From: Terriglobales bacterium | GTDB lineage: Bacteria > Acidobacteriota > Terriglobia > Bryobacterales > Bryobacteraceae | Assembly (NCBI GenBank): GCA_027485675.1 | Contig: JAIXQP010000006.1 | Coordinates: 1-64,000, forward strand | Direction: 5' to 3' | DNA: 64,000 nucleotides | Shown: one piece after another, positions 15,435 to 24,232 of the stretch | How positions within the stretch are numbered: the stretch's first letter is position 1 | How the letters are laid out: every line of letters starts with the position of its first letter | Position numbers and translations under genes: made by a program | Notes under the pieces: generated by a model | Databases searched by the model: none | What the model was told of the DNA's origin: nothing | Seen by the model: only the letters and a program-made list of their open reading frames with translations

Positions 15435-16442
15435 TCACGCCATTTGGAGTCCAAACGCGCTGATGAGCAAGGCGGCGAGGAAAAGCGCGAGACCCAGGAA
15501 GAGTTTCACCCGCACCGCACCGGGAGCCGCGGCGAATTCCTTCCACACGAGCAGACCGCAGAGCGCCGCCAACAACCCACTGCCGTACTGAATCGCCAAA
15601 GTCACCGCCGGCCCCGCCAGGGCTTCCTTCGGCGCGGCGGCGGCAGTGAACAACGCCAGAGCGCCCATGCTCCACAGCGCTCCCCCGGCCAAGCCCCACA
15701 CATGCTGGCTATGCGGCTTCTTCCAATAGTGCTTCAGCGGAACCGCCTCACCCTGCACCGGCAGATTCATAAAGTACAGACTGTAGAGGAGGGTGCTGAA
15801 CACCACGCCGACCGAGAAGAACACCAAAGCGCCGTACGGAGCCAGGCCGATGTCGCCGGCCCGGCTTTGGCTCAACGTGGGCGAGTATAGACCAAGAAAC
15901 ACCCCGCCAAAGACCGCCAATAAGGTGCCCTTGAGACCGGTGTCGGGCCGCTTTCCCTTGGCGACGTCGAGTTTCAAGCCCCGGTGCGCGAGTGCCGTGG
16001 CTGCGATGGCCGCGAGCATCACCACAATCCCACCCACCTGCACGCCCATCGACCCCGCGGGATTCAACACGAGGTTCCAAACCAGACTGACCACCATCGC
16101 CATGCCAATGGCTAAGGGAAACGCGACCGCCAGACCCGCCAGGCTCGTTGCCCCGGCCAATAACATGTGGCCCAGATTGAAGATTACGCCGCTGGCGGCG
16201 GCCAGAGCCATCTGCCGCTTGCCGGTGATGGCCAGGTTATCTTCAAACGAAAACCCGTCGCCCATCGCACCCAGGCTGAAGGCGCTCAGCAGCGCGAACA
16301 GCAGCATCCCCAGGGCAAAGTCCAGGTAATACAGTTCAAAGCGCCACTTGCCGGCCGCTTTCTGCGTATTGGCCCAAGTGCCCCAGCAAAGCAGGGAGAG
16401 AACAAGCGTAAGAATGACGAAGGACGGAGTGGAAGGAATCAT
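15435..16442 (-). CDS. DMT-superfamily transporter, ureide-permease-like
   Basis: This 335-residue protein has about ten hydrophobic helices. The opening pattern, WGTWANTQKAAGKWRFELYY followed by LDFALG, resembles the glucose/ribose-porter and ureide permease branch of the drug/metabolite transporter superfamily. A middle hydrophilic loop (about 158-172) separates two five-helix halves. The substrate is not known; a sugar, nucleobase derivative or drug are possible. The pentaheme cytochrome gene ends 24 bases upstream on the same strand. Confidence 0.65.
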   Translation of the reverse strand: MIPSTPSFVILTLVLSLLCWGTWANTQKAAGKWRFELYYLDFALGMLLFALLSAFSLGAMGDGFSFEDNLAITGKRQMALAAASGVIFNLGHMLLAGATSLAGLAVAFPLAIGMAMVVSLVWNLVLNPAGSMGVQVGGIVVMLAAIAATALAHRGLKLDVAKGKRPDTGLKGTLLAVFGGVFLGLYSPTLSQSRAGDIGLAPYGALVFFSVGVVFSTLLYSLYFMNLPVQGEAVPLKHYWKKPHSQHVWGLAGGALWSMGALALFTAAAAPKEALAGPAVTLAIQYGSGLLAALCGLLVWKEFAAAPGAVRVKLFLGLALFLAALLISAFGLQMA

Positions 16443-16466
16443 CGAGAACCGGCTCTGGAGAGTATC

Positions 16467-16964
16467 TTAATTCTGCTGATCATGGCAATAGGTGCAGTTG
16501 AGAGGCGCTTTCTTCTGCCGGTGGCAGGTCATGCAACCACCCATGGAGATATCCGTCTCCCGCTTCAACACTTCACTGGCCGAGACGGCCCCATGGCAGT
16601 CCTGACAAGTGGCGCCCGCTTCCGTATGGGCGCGATGGGAGAAGTAGACATAGCCCGGAATCTGATAGACCCGTACCCACGGGACTTCCCGTTTGCTCTC
16701 AAAGTACGACTTCAGCTTCTGGATGGGCTCGGCGTCTGTCTTCACCGCCTGGTGGCAGGTCATGCATTTCGCCGTGGCCGGCAACCCCATGGCCTCGCCC
16801 GGATCTTTGTTTTCGTGGCACATCGCGCATTTCATCTGGAGCTTTCCGGCGTGCAGCGCGTGGCTGTACGGGATCGGCTGGACCGGCGCCACCACGGGCG
16901 CGGGACCTTGCGCGATCAGCAAAACGCCCAGCAGAAGGACGGCTACGAAAATGAAGATCCGCAT
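16467..16964 (-). CDS. Periplasmic pentaheme c-type cytochrome
   Basis: A signal peptide (about 1-19) is followed by five CxxCH heme-binding motifs at 46-50, 67-71, 120-124, 144-148 and 157-161. Nearby histidines (residues 35, 38, 110 and 113) could be distal ligands, as in the cytochrome c3/c7 class. Its ATG is 2 bases from the end of the GMC flavoprotein gene, and a gluconate-dehydrogenase subunit 3 gene precedes that. The cytochrome is therefore probably the electron acceptor of a membrane-associated dehydrogenase. Confidence 0.85.
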   Translation of the reverse strand: MRIFIFVAVLLLGVLLIAQGPAPVVAPVQPIPYSHALHAGKLQMKCAMCHENKDPGEAMGLPATAKCMTCHQAVKTDAEPIQKLKSYFESKREVPWVRVYQIPGYVYFSHRAHTEAGATCQDCHGAVSASEVLKRETDISMGGCMTCHRQKKAPLNCTYCHDQQN

Positions 16965-16966
16965 AC

Positions 16967-18559
16967 TTATATTCTGCCCTGCTTTTTCTGCTCAAGCAGA
17001 TACTCGCAGGCGCGCATGGTGAGGGCCATGATGGTCAACGTCGGATTCTGCACGCCACCGCTCGGGAACGCGCTGCCATCGAGAACGAACAGGTTGCGGA
17101 CATCATGCGCCTGATTGTATCCGTTCAGGACCGATTTCTTGGGATCCGCGCCCATGCGGCAGGTTCCGAGTTCGTGGATGGACTCTCCGGGCGGCACCAT
17201 TTGGGAGTGCGCGGACAGGACCTCAAAGCCGGCGCCTTCGCACAGGGCGATGCCGGTCTCCATGGCGTCTTTTGCCATGTTGTGTTCGTTCTCGGTGTAG
17301 CGCTGTTCAATGTGGGGCGCGGGAATTCCCCATTCGTCCTTAAGCGTCGGATGAATGGTGATGCGGTGCTCAAACCGGGGCAGGCTTTCGCCCATGGTCG
17401 TCATGCCGAATCCGGCGCCTTGGACGTCCGCCATGGTCTTGGCCAACTCCTCGCCCCACTGCGGAAAGAGCTCCGGCGAAGGCGTGCCGCCGCTGCCGAA
17501 GTCCCAAGCCCAACCGCGGAGATAGTTCTTCTCCGGCTTGCCGGGTTTGAGGTTGGTAAAGCGGGGGACGTAGCCGGCGCCACCCATCAGATTCCGCGGG
17601 CCTTTGCCGCCGCGCGCTTCGGGGACGATCGCGGTGACGGTGTTCTTGACGTAGAACTGGTCAAACAGATACCGGCCCAGCACGCCGCTCGCATTGGCGA
17701 GGCCGGCCGGATACTGGCGGCTCTTGCTGTTGAGGAGAAGCCGGGTGGATTCGAGCGTTGAAGCGCCGAGCAGCAGGACCTTGGCGGGAACCGAGTACTC
17801 CCGTTTCGACCGCCGGTCCACATAGTGCACCGCGTTGACGAGACCGGTCTTCGGGTCGACACCGAGTTCGCGAACGATGGCGTTCGGAACGATGGTGAGG
17901 TTCCCGGTCGCCTGGGCGACGGGGAGCAGCAGATTCACGGAGCTGGCCAGGGTTCCCGTGGCGCGGCGGGGCTTGGTGGTCGGCACGCCCAGCTTTTTCG
18001 CGCTCGCGTTGAAGCGCTGAATGCTGAGCGAATCGATGGATTCGTCGGCGAGCAGCTTGCCGTCCGGCATCTGCGCCCAGCCTTCGTTGCGGCCGGCGAC
18101 GCGGATGAGCGGCTCGACGCGATCGTAGAACGGCGCGAGATCGGCGAGAGAGATCGGCCAGTTTTCGCCCCAGCCGTCGTGATCCTTGCACTTGAACTCG
18201 TAGTCGGACAGGCGCCAGGAGGCGCGTCCCCAGCGGAGCGTCTTGCCGCCGACGAGGCGGATGCGGACCCAGTAGTAGGGGTCGTTTTCAGGATGCGTGT
18301 AGGGGTTCTTCTTCTCGTCGATCCAGAGGTTGGCGTCGAATTCCGAGGCCTGGGTGATGTGGGGGAAGCGGCCGGGTTCGCCGAAGCCGCGGTAGGGCAG
18401 GTCATAGACCGCCTTCAGCGTGCGGTGGCGGGTGAAGTCCACCGCGGGCCCCGCTTCAAGCAGTAAACATTTCACGCCGGCCTGCGCCAGCACATACGCG
18501 GCCATGCCGCCGGAGGCGCCAGAGCCGATAATCACCACATCGTGGTCAAAATTTGCCAT
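16967..18559 (-). CDS. GMC-family flavoprotein dehydrogenase, large subunit
   Basis: The 530-residue protein has the FAD-binding GSGASGG at 12-18 with the acidic end of the second strand (LLLEAGP). It also has the GMC C-terminal signature ([12 protein letters not shown], then [19 protein letters not shown]) with an active-site histidine. These enzymes oxidise alcohols or sugars. The gene lies between a subunit 3 gene and a multiheme cytochrome gene, the arrangement of membrane-bound gluconate or fructose dehydrogenases. It has no signal peptide of its own, so it may be exported together with the Tat-type subunit 3. Confidence 0.85.
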   Translation of the reverse strand: MANFDHDVVIIGSGASGGMAAYVLAQAGVKCLLLEAGPAVDFTRHRTLKAVYDLPYRGFGEPGRFPHITQASEFDANLWIDEKKNPYTHPENDPYYWVRIRLVGGKTLRWGRASWRLSDYEFKCKDHDGWGENWPISLADLAPFYDRVEPLIRVAGRNEGWAQMPDGKLLADESIDSLSIQRFNASAKKLGVPTTKPRRATGTLASSVNLLLPVAQATGNLTIVPNAIVRELGVDPKTGLVNAVHYVDRRSKREYSVPAKVLLLGASTLESTRLLLNSKSRQYPAGLANASGVLGRYLFDQFYVKNTVTAIVPEARGGKGPRNLMGGAGYVPRFTNLKPGKPEKNYLRGWAWDFGSGGTPSPELFPQWGEELAKTMADVQGAGFGMTTMGESLPRFEHRITIHPTLKDEWGIPAPHIEQRYTENEHNMAKDAMETGIALCEGAGFEVLSAHSQMVPPGESIHELGTCRMGADPKKSVLNGYNQAHDVRNLFVLDGSAFPSGGVQNPTLTIMALTMRACEYLLEQKKQGRI

Positions 18560-18572
18560 TGGGTTCGTTTCG

Positions 18573-19136
18573 TTAATCGATGACGTGCCAGTAGGGGTTC
18601 AGGCCGGTGGCCCGGCGGCGGCCCGCCGCGTTGGCATCGGCGACGGCGCGGGAGTTGGTGGTGGCGCGGATGATGTCCGCCTTGGCGGCGCGCAGGAAGG
18701 CAGCCTGCGGATCGGCCGGCATGGCGTAGGTCCACTTGGTTTTGAGCGGCGCCAGCAGGGCGTCGGCGTCCGCTCCGGCCAGTTCGGCGAAGCCCTTCTG
18801 ATGCTTGGCCCGCGCGGCGCGGTCGAGCGTATCGAGGCCCCGCTGATAGAGCGATTGGCGGCTACGCGGCGAGCTTGCGAGCAGGAAGTCGAGGAACCCG
18901 GCGGCTTCCGCCTCTTTGGCTCCGGGGCGGCCACCGATGGAGGGAGCGATCCGCTCGGCCAGGGCGGCGAGGGTGGCGAACTGCACCGGGGTGAAAAAGC
19001 GCCGGACGGGTTGGCCGGCCGCATCGGGCGAGGCCAGTTGCAGAACGGCGTTTTCGTCGGGGGAAGGGTTGATCTGCTGGGCGGGCAGAAGTGCAGGGGA
19101 GGCCGCCAGGGTCTGCAGCAATCGCCGTCGATTCAT
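18573..19136 (-). CDS. Gluconate 2-dehydrogenase subunit 3 family protein
   Basis: The 187-residue protein starts [19 protein letters not shown], a twin-arginine signal, and continues with [20 protein letters not shown], the core of the subunit 3 family, ending with YWHVID. This small subunit pairs with a GMC flavoprotein and carries it through the Tat pathway in known complexes. ATG 19136 is chosen because the Tat signal begins there. It is the first gene of the trio subunit 3, flavoprotein, cytochrome. Confidence 0.82.
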   Translation of the reverse strand: MNRRRLLQTLAASPALLPAQQINPSPDENAVLQLASPDAAGQPVRRFFTPVQFATLAALAERIAPSIGGRPGAKEAEAAGFLDFLLASSPRSRQSLYQRGLDTLDRAARAKHQKGFAELAGADADALLAPLKTKWTYAMPADPQAAFLRAAKADIIRATTNSRAVADANAAGRRRATGLNPYWHVID

Positions 19137-19184
19137 ATACCAGACACGGTATCGTTCCGGGCGGCCCTCCCGCAACCGGACGAC

Positions 19185-19856
19185 CTACTTTTGCGGGAAC
19201 TCGCGCTTGGTGCCCTTGGGCAGATTGAGGGCGAGATCGGCGTCTTTCACCGCCGGATTGACTTTCACGCCGGTATAGGCGGAAAGGAAATAGTCGCCGC
19301 TGGGCTGGAAGAACTTCTGCTGGATGGGGTTGCCGTCGTTGGACGGGATCCACATCTCCACGCGCTTCAAGTGCTCCCGGACGCTGGCGGCCTTCGGGAC
19401 GAGTTCGATCCGGGTGGTCGCTTTGCCGTCGAGTGTCTCGGCTCCCAACACCTTCATGTCGTAGCTCTTGAGCAGTTCCCGGGTGGGAGTTCCAAAGCCC
19501 AGGAGCAGGAACTGATCGACAAGGCTCCGGTACTTGCCGAGATCGAACTCCTGCACCGTTTGGATATTGGGCAGGTACATCTCGTACTTGTTGCGGCTGA
19601 GCGCGATGGACTTGACGTTGGGCTTGCTGATCTCCATCCGGACGCGGAGGTCCCCGGCCTTCACCTTTTTCAGGGTGAAGGTGCCCTCCTCGGTTTGGGT
19701 ATCGCGGATCACCGCCGTATAGGTGACCTTTCGCACGTTCGCCGTCAGCGACTGGAAGGCAGTGGCCGCGGCGTCCATGCGGGCGCGGACCTGATCCAGA
19801 GTTTCGGCGGCGCTGAGGCTCACCGTGGCCAGGCAAATCAGAAAGAGGGGTCGCAT
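19185..19856 (-). CDS. LolA-like outer-membrane lipoprotein carrier
   Basis: A signal peptide (1-17) is followed by an open-barrel LolA-type domain. LDQVRARMDAAATAFQSLTANV begins the N-terminal helix, and strands such as GTFTLKKVKAGDLRVRM and KYEMYLPNIQTVQEF form the sheet that shields lipid chains. The 223-residue length is typical. It marks a two-membrane cell. Related LolA-like proteins may carry other lipids, so the exact cargo is not certain. Confidence 0.8.
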   Translation of the reverse strand: MRPLFLICLATVSLSAAETLDQVRARMDAAATAFQSLTANVRKVTYTAVIRDTQTEEGTFTLKKVKAGDLRVRMEISKPNVKSIALSRNKYEMYLPNIQTVQEFDLGKYRSLVDQFLLLGFGTPTRELLKSYDMKVLGAETLDGKATTRIELVPKAASVREHLKRVEMWIPSNDGNPIQQKFFQPSGDYFLSAYTGVKVNPAVKDADLALNLPKGTKREFPQK

Positions 19857-19894
19857 GTCACTAGGTTGGATGGATTTGGCGCCGCCGCCGTTTC

Positions 19895-20248
19895 CTACTT
19901 GCGGAAACGCGTGTAGGCCGCAAAGCCGATAATCTCTTTTTCGGAGTTGTACAGCGGCTCGACCCGCTGCACGTCGAGCTTCTTGCCGTCTTTATTCTTC
20001 AGCAGGTCTCCCGCCTTGGTCAGCCGCCCGGCTTCATCGAGATCGGCCAGCAACTGGCGTTCAATGTAGAACACCTCGTCGGCGCCCGCAACGGGCAACA
20101 TGACGATGGAAGAGGCCCGTGGCTGATCGCGGAAAAACTCACGCGGGGTGAAGAAGATGAAGGCGACAATCAACAGCACGACCACGTCGTACTGCCAGGA
20201 GGCGCGCGGGTAGTCCCACAAGATGAAGCGTTGGAATGCCGAGGCCAT
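19895..20248 (-). CDS. Membrane-anchored small protein of unknown function
   Basis: The 117-residue product has one N-terminal transmembrane helix (about 18-36, YDVVVLLIVAFIFFTPREFF) preceded by an aromatic-rich segment, and a soluble part of about 75 residues ending IIGFAAYTRFRK. The soluble part recalls an FMN-binding-type fold, but the threonine signature is not seen, so no name is given. Start taken at ATG 20248. It lies 11 bases after the FAH-family gene and 38 bases before lolA on the same strand. Confidence 0.55.
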   Translation of the reverse strand: MASAFQRFILWDYPRASWQYDVVVLLIVAFIFFTPREFFRDQPRASSIVMLPVAGADEVFYIERQLLADLDEAGRLTKAGDLLKNKDGKKLDVQRVEPLYNSEKEIIGFAAYTRFRK

Positions 20249-20259
20249 AGTTGACCAGT

Positions 20260-21054
20260 TTAGCGAACCGTGGCGCCCAGCGTCCCGATTCCCTCGATCC
20301 GCGCCCGCACCGTATCGCCCGGCTTGATGCGCGCCCCCTTGGGGCAGCCGGTGGAGATAATGTCGCCGGGGTAGAGCGTCATGGCCTGGCTGTGGAAGCG
20401 CACGAGTTCGAGCGGGCGATGCTTCATATTGCGGACAAAATCCCGCGACCAGACCGAACCGTTGTGTTCGGTAATCACTTCGAGATCGTCCACTTCGGCG
20501 ATCTCGTCCTTCGTGACGATGACGGGCCCGAAGGAGAAAAACGTGTCCATGGACTTGGCCCGGGTGAGGTACCGCGGGTTCTTGGCGAGGACGTCGAGGG
20601 CCGTCAGGTCCAACGTGGTGGTGTAGCCGAAAATGGCGTCGAGCGCTTCGTCGAGCGAGGCCAGCCCCTTCACCTTCTTGCCGATCACGACGGCCAGTTC
20701 GCCTTCGGCATCGACATCGTTCGACACGGCGGGCGGCGGCAGGACAATCTCGCCTTCCGGCGGGAACATACACGAGGCCGGTTTCATGAAGCTGCCCGGC
20801 TCCTCCGGCTGGACGGCGTTGATGTCGACGGCGTGGGAATGGTAGTTGAGGCCGATGCACCAGATCTTCGGCGGCACGTCGTAGGGCAGCAGCGGGGTAA
20901 CGGAGGACAGGGGAATCGCCGGCCCGCTGGCGGCGGGAAGGGCGCCCGATTGAATGAGGCCTAACAGGTCCGAGCTGGGGAACGGGACCACGCCCTCGGC
21001 GGTCAGGGCTCCGGAATGGACCTGCCCCTGGTGGAGAAAACGGAGAACTTTCAT
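20260..21054 (-). CDS. Fumarylacetoacetate hydrolase family protein
   Basis: The 264-residue protein has the FAH C-terminal catalytic fold: IWCIGLNYHSHA, a metal-binding set with DVDAEGELAVVIG (two acidic ligands), and GDIISTGCPKGA near the end. Members hydrolyse or decarboxylate 2-keto or acylpyruvate compounds. A short N-terminal domain (1-60) precedes it. Its start overlaps the stop of the homoserine dehydrogenase gene by 4 bases. The substrate is not predictable. Confidence 0.85.
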   Translation of the reverse strand: MKVLRFLHQGQVHSGALTAEGVVPFPSSDLLGLIQSGALPAASGPAIPLSSVTPLLPYDVPPKIWCIGLNYHSHAVDINAVQPEEPGSFMKPASCMFPPEGEIVLPPPAVSNDVDAEGELAVVIGKKVKGLASLDEALDAIFGYTTTLDLTALDVLAKNPRYLTRAKSMDTFFSFGPVIVTKDEIAEVDDLEVITEHNGSVWSRDFVRNMKHRPLELVRFHSQAMTLYPGDIISTGCPKGARIKPGDTVRARIEGIGTLGATVR

Positions 21055-22010
21055 AGTTGTTGTGCGATGTCGACCAAGTCGGCAAACAGCCCGTAGGCGG
21101 TCTGCTCCACGCCTGGGGTGACGGACACGATGCCTTGGGTCCCCATCAGGTCGGTGTGCAGTAATAATACATTCGAAGTGCCATCGACGTTGGCGAGGAG
21201 GTCGTCTTCGGGCAGGCGCTCCGGGCGTGTGGTTAAGGTCAACGATCCGTCGGCCTCCCGTTTGGCGCGGCTGACGAGCGTGATGACGAATCCGGCGGCG
21301 GCCGCGGCTTGGATCTCTTCGGGCGTGATCGCGCCGATCCCGGTGCGGTCGACCATTTGCGGGGTCACGTTGGCGTCCATTAAAACGTTGGCCAACGCCG
21401 CCGTCTTGGCCGCGGCGTCCCAGCCGTCGATATCGTAGGCGGGGTCGGCCTCGGCGATGCCCATCTCCTGCGCCAAGCGGATGCCATCGGCGAGCGAGCG
21501 CCCTTGGGCCATCTCCGCGAGGACGACCTTCGTGGTGGAGTTGAGTACGCCGCTGACGCCTTCGATGGTCACGCCGGGCAGGTTGTTCCGCACGAGGTTG
21601 AAGACCGGCGAGCCGTCCATGACGGTGGATTCAAAGCGGAATAGGATGTGCCGTGCGGCTGCCTCGGCGCGTAAGGCCGCGTAGGCATGGGCGATGGGGC
21701 CCTTGTTGGCCGTGATGACCGGCAAGCCGCGCGCGAACGCCGCCCGGATGTGGCTGATGGCCGGCTCTCCGTCCACGGGGTTGAGGGAGGTGATCTCGAT
21801 CACGACTTCGGGCTCGGCCCGGTCGAGGAACTCGGGCACGGTGGCCGGTGGCCCCCACGTGGGCTCAATGGGCAGGCCCTTGGGATCGTAGGCGGTGTAC
21901 TTCCTCGTCTGGATCGCCGTAATCCGGAAGGGGAAGCGTTTGCGCTGCTTTTCGAGGAGCCGCGCAAACGCCTTACCGACGCTGCCGTAACCGATCAGTG
22001 CGATGCGCAA
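21051..22010 (-). CDS. Homoserine dehydrogenase (short form, no ACT domain)
   Basis: The 319-residue protein opens with a Rossmann fold (IALIGYGSVGKAFARLL) and shows the family features PVITANKGPIA, FESTVMDGSPVF and the catalytic region GVLNSTTKVVLAEM and ADPAYDIDGWDAAAKTA with the conserved Asp-Lys pair. It reduces aspartate semialdehyde to homoserine in the methionine and threonine pathway. There is no C-terminal ACT domain, so feedback control by threonine is unlikely in this chain. A related oxidoreductase using another substrate cannot be excluded, since no thr or met gene is adjacent. Confidence 0.8.
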   Translation of the reverse strand: MRIALIGYGSVGKAFARLLEKQRKRFPFRITAIQTRKYTAYDPKGLPIEPTWGPPATVPEFLDRAEPEVVIEITSLNPVDGEPAISHIRAAFARGLPVITANKGPIAHAYAALRAEAAARHILFRFESTVMDGSPVFNLVRNNLPGVTIEGVSGVLNSTTKVVLAEMAQGRSLADGIRLAQEMGIAEADPAYDIDGWDAAAKTAALANVLMDANVTPQMVDRTGIGAITPEEIQAAAAAGFVITLVSRAKREADGSLTLTTRPERLPEDDLLANVDGTSNVLLLHTDLMGTQGIVSVTPGVEQTAYGLFADLVDIAQQL

Positions 22011-22019
22011 GCGCGCTCC

Positions 22020-23984
22020 TTAGAACTTAACGGTAGCGAGGAATGCATTCAGCTCCGATTCTAACGCAGCCTTTTTCTGTTGATCGGCCTGCGCCTGGTC
22101 CCGGAGTTCCACGATCTTGGTCTCGCGCGCCGCCAAGTCGCGGGCGTAGCGCTGCACCTGCTGCTCCTGGCCGCTCACCGAGTTCAAGGAGCGGATGTTT
22201 TCGCGGAGCCGCTCCTGATCTTTCACGAGACCGGCCGATTGCGTCTGGTTGGCGCGGAGGGCCTGATCGACGGTGGCAATCTGGGCCTTCATGGCCTGGA
22301 TTTTTTCGAGGGCCTGTTTGCCGGCCGGCGAAAGCGAAGCGTTGCGGAGGAAGAGGTTGATCTGGTCGGGCGAGGTGGAGGAGATGACGTAGGACTGATC
22401 GTAGACGTACTCCTCCTTGACGACGAACGTCTGCTCGGAGTTCGGCTTCAGTTCGAGCGAAAAGCGGTAATCCGTCGCGGTCTTTTCGGCCGGGGTGATG
22501 CCGATCAACTTGTAGCCGCTCCGGATCGGATGCTCAATAATCAGGGTCTTGGCGCGCGGGTCGACGTTCTTGATGGTGTACGTCTTCGTCTCTTCGGTGC
22601 TGGCCTTGGCGGAGATGACGCCGCGGTTGGCGCGGATCTCCCGCACCTGCCGCTGCTCGCTGTCGAAGTTCGTCGTGATGCGGGTGCCGAGATCGACGCC
22701 GTAGGAGATGAGGCGCTTATCGCCCGCCTTGACGGTTTCGACGAGCGCTTCGCCGGCGTAGGCGCCGTTATCGAAGACGGTGATGGGGCCGCCGTCGAGG
22801 GTCTTGCCGGTGTTGTTGGTGATTTCGGAGGCGGTCCGCGGGTTGGCCTGGGTCTCGTCGGTATAGATGAGCAGCTTGCGCGCTTCCACCTTTTGCTGGA
22901 GGAACGGCAGCATGGCGGACTCGTTTTTCTTAACGGTCACGGGTGTTGAGAAGGCGTATTCGAACAGTTCGCCGAGGTCGCGGCCGGCGGTATTGACGAC
23001 GACGCTGCTTTGTTGCGGCATGGCGTCCGCGATGGCTTCGGCGGCCATTTCGCGGCGCATGACCATGGAGCTTTTCGCCATCGGCGCGGGGGCCGCCGCC
23101 GCTACGGCTCCGGCGAGCGATCCCCCAATTCCCGCCCGGTACAGTTCGGGAGCGACGGCGCGCTCCTCGGCCAGTTCGGCGAAGGGCCGTTCGATGAACT
23201 TCGGATCGTAGAGGCGGCTTTGGAAGCTGACGGGTTTCCCCGAAACCAGCGAGAGTGTGATGCCGGTCCAGTCGCTGTCGGTGGTGTTGTCGACGATGGC
23301 CCAGCCTTCGAGCATCGGCGTGGCGCCCAGGATGAGCCGGTAGCTCGACTTCCAGATGGGCGTCGGCAGCAGATAGCTGGCGCGAATCTGGCGCGACCGC
23401 GTGGATTCGCCGTCGATGTAGACCGCCCGCTGCTCCTGCGTCCGCAACCCCGCCATTGATTGCAAGTACTCGCGGAGCTTCAGTTGCAACAGGGGATCGG
23501 TGAGACGGACGGTGCTGGCGCTCGCCAGGTCCAGCGTGCGGAGTTCGCCGGAATCGGTGAGGAGCACGAGCAGCTCCTGCTGCGCCTTCTGGTCGGTGGA
23601 GGGCACGACTCGCCCGCTCACGATGGCGCCGGAGATTTTCCCGGCGGCGAGTTCCACCTCCACCTTTGCCCCGCGCAATCCGTCGAGGAACTTGGCCAGC
23701 GCGACTTCGGGTTCCACATTCAGGGAACTCCGGGCCGGCTTGGCCGAATCATAGCGGACTCCGGTGACGCGGCCGCCGCCCTGTTCGTCCAGAACGAGCG
23801 ACTTCAAGACGTCATTCATTTCGTTGGGTTTGAATTCCAGGCGGGCGGTCTGGCCGCTGGGAACCTCCCCGGCGCGTTCGAAGTAGCCGACGCCATGTTT
23901 GTAGAGGACCACTCGCTTCACGGGCAATTCCGCGGCGACTAAAGAGGTAGCCGCCAAAACAGCGGGGACGAGACGATTTTTCAT
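22020..23984 (-). CDS. DUF4139-type exported protein
   Basis: From ATG 23984 the 653-residue product starts with a signal peptide (MKNRLVPAVLAATSLVAA) and VKRVVLYKHGVGYFER, the opening strand of the DUF4139 / mucoidy-inhibitor-like fold. A central beta-rich domain (about 185-500) and a C-terminal coiled coil (about 560-640) follow. The function is unknown. GAAAGGAG lies just before this ATG. A second in-frame ATG at 24053 has its own GAAAGGAG and would add 23 basic residues in front of the signal; see findings. The homoserine dehydrogenase gene follows 9 bases downstream. Confidence 0.7.
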   Translation of the reverse strand: MKNRLVPAVLAATSLVAAELPVKRVVLYKHGVGYFERAGEVPSGQTARLEFKPNEMNDVLKSLVLDEQGGGRVTGVRYDSAKPARSSLNVEPEVALAKFLDGLRGAKVEVELAAGKISGAIVSGRVVPSTDQKAQQELLVLLTDSGELRTLDLASASTVRLTDPLLQLKLREYLQSMAGLRTQEQRAVYIDGESTRSRQIRASYLLPTPIWKSSYRLILGATPMLEGWAIVDNTTDSDWTGITLSLVSGKPVSFQSRLYDPKFIERPFAELAEERAVAPELYRAGIGGSLAGAVAAAAPAPMAKSSMVMRREMAAEAIADAMPQQSSVVVNTAGRDLGELFEYAFSTPVTVKKNESAMLPFLQQKVEARKLLIYTDETQANPRTASEITNNTGKTLDGGPITVFDNGAYAGEALVETVKAGDKRLISYGVDLGTRITTNFDSEQRQVREIRANRGVISAKASTEETKTYTIKNVDPRAKTLIIEHPIRSGYKLIGITPAEKTATDYRFSLELKPNSEQTFVVKEEYVYDQSYVISSTSPDQINLFLRNASLSPAGKQALEKIQAMKAQIATVDQALRANQTQSAGLVKDQERLRENIRSLNSVSGQEQQVQRYARDLAARETKIVELRDQAQADQQKKAALESELNAFLATVKF

Positions 23985-24053
23985 GAGATCTCCTTTCACT
24001 GGGGGATTCCGCCGGGATGCTGATCCTTTCACGGGAATTTTCCGCTTGGCCAT

Positions 24054-24232
24054 GGTGGGGACTCCTTTCGATCATGACGCGTTTCAAGAGTTTAGGAAAG
24101 GAGTACCGGAGCGGCTAAGCCGGTGGTAGTACTTTCTTGCTAACTTAAAGGGAATCTCCAACGGCAGGAAAAGGTCTGAGTTCCATCTAAAGGAGTCGCC
24201 CGAGTCTGTCGATAACCCTCTAGGGAGCGCAA
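24054..24232. other. Divergent intergenic region with a foldable inverted repeat
   Basis: This 179-bp gap separates the DUF4139 gene (minus) from the outer-membrane barrel gene (plus). GAAA at 24096, GTAC at 24103 and CCGG at 24106 pair with CCGG at 24120, GTAC at 24129 and TTTC at 24133, with small bulges. The result is a stem-loop or operator-like element in the middle of the gap. No good promoter pair was recognised. Confidence 0.3.

Noticed and set aside
24103-24136. c-di-GMP (GEMM) riboswitch before the outer-membrane barrel gene
   Set aside because: The stem-loop there lacks the conserved GEMM core sequences.
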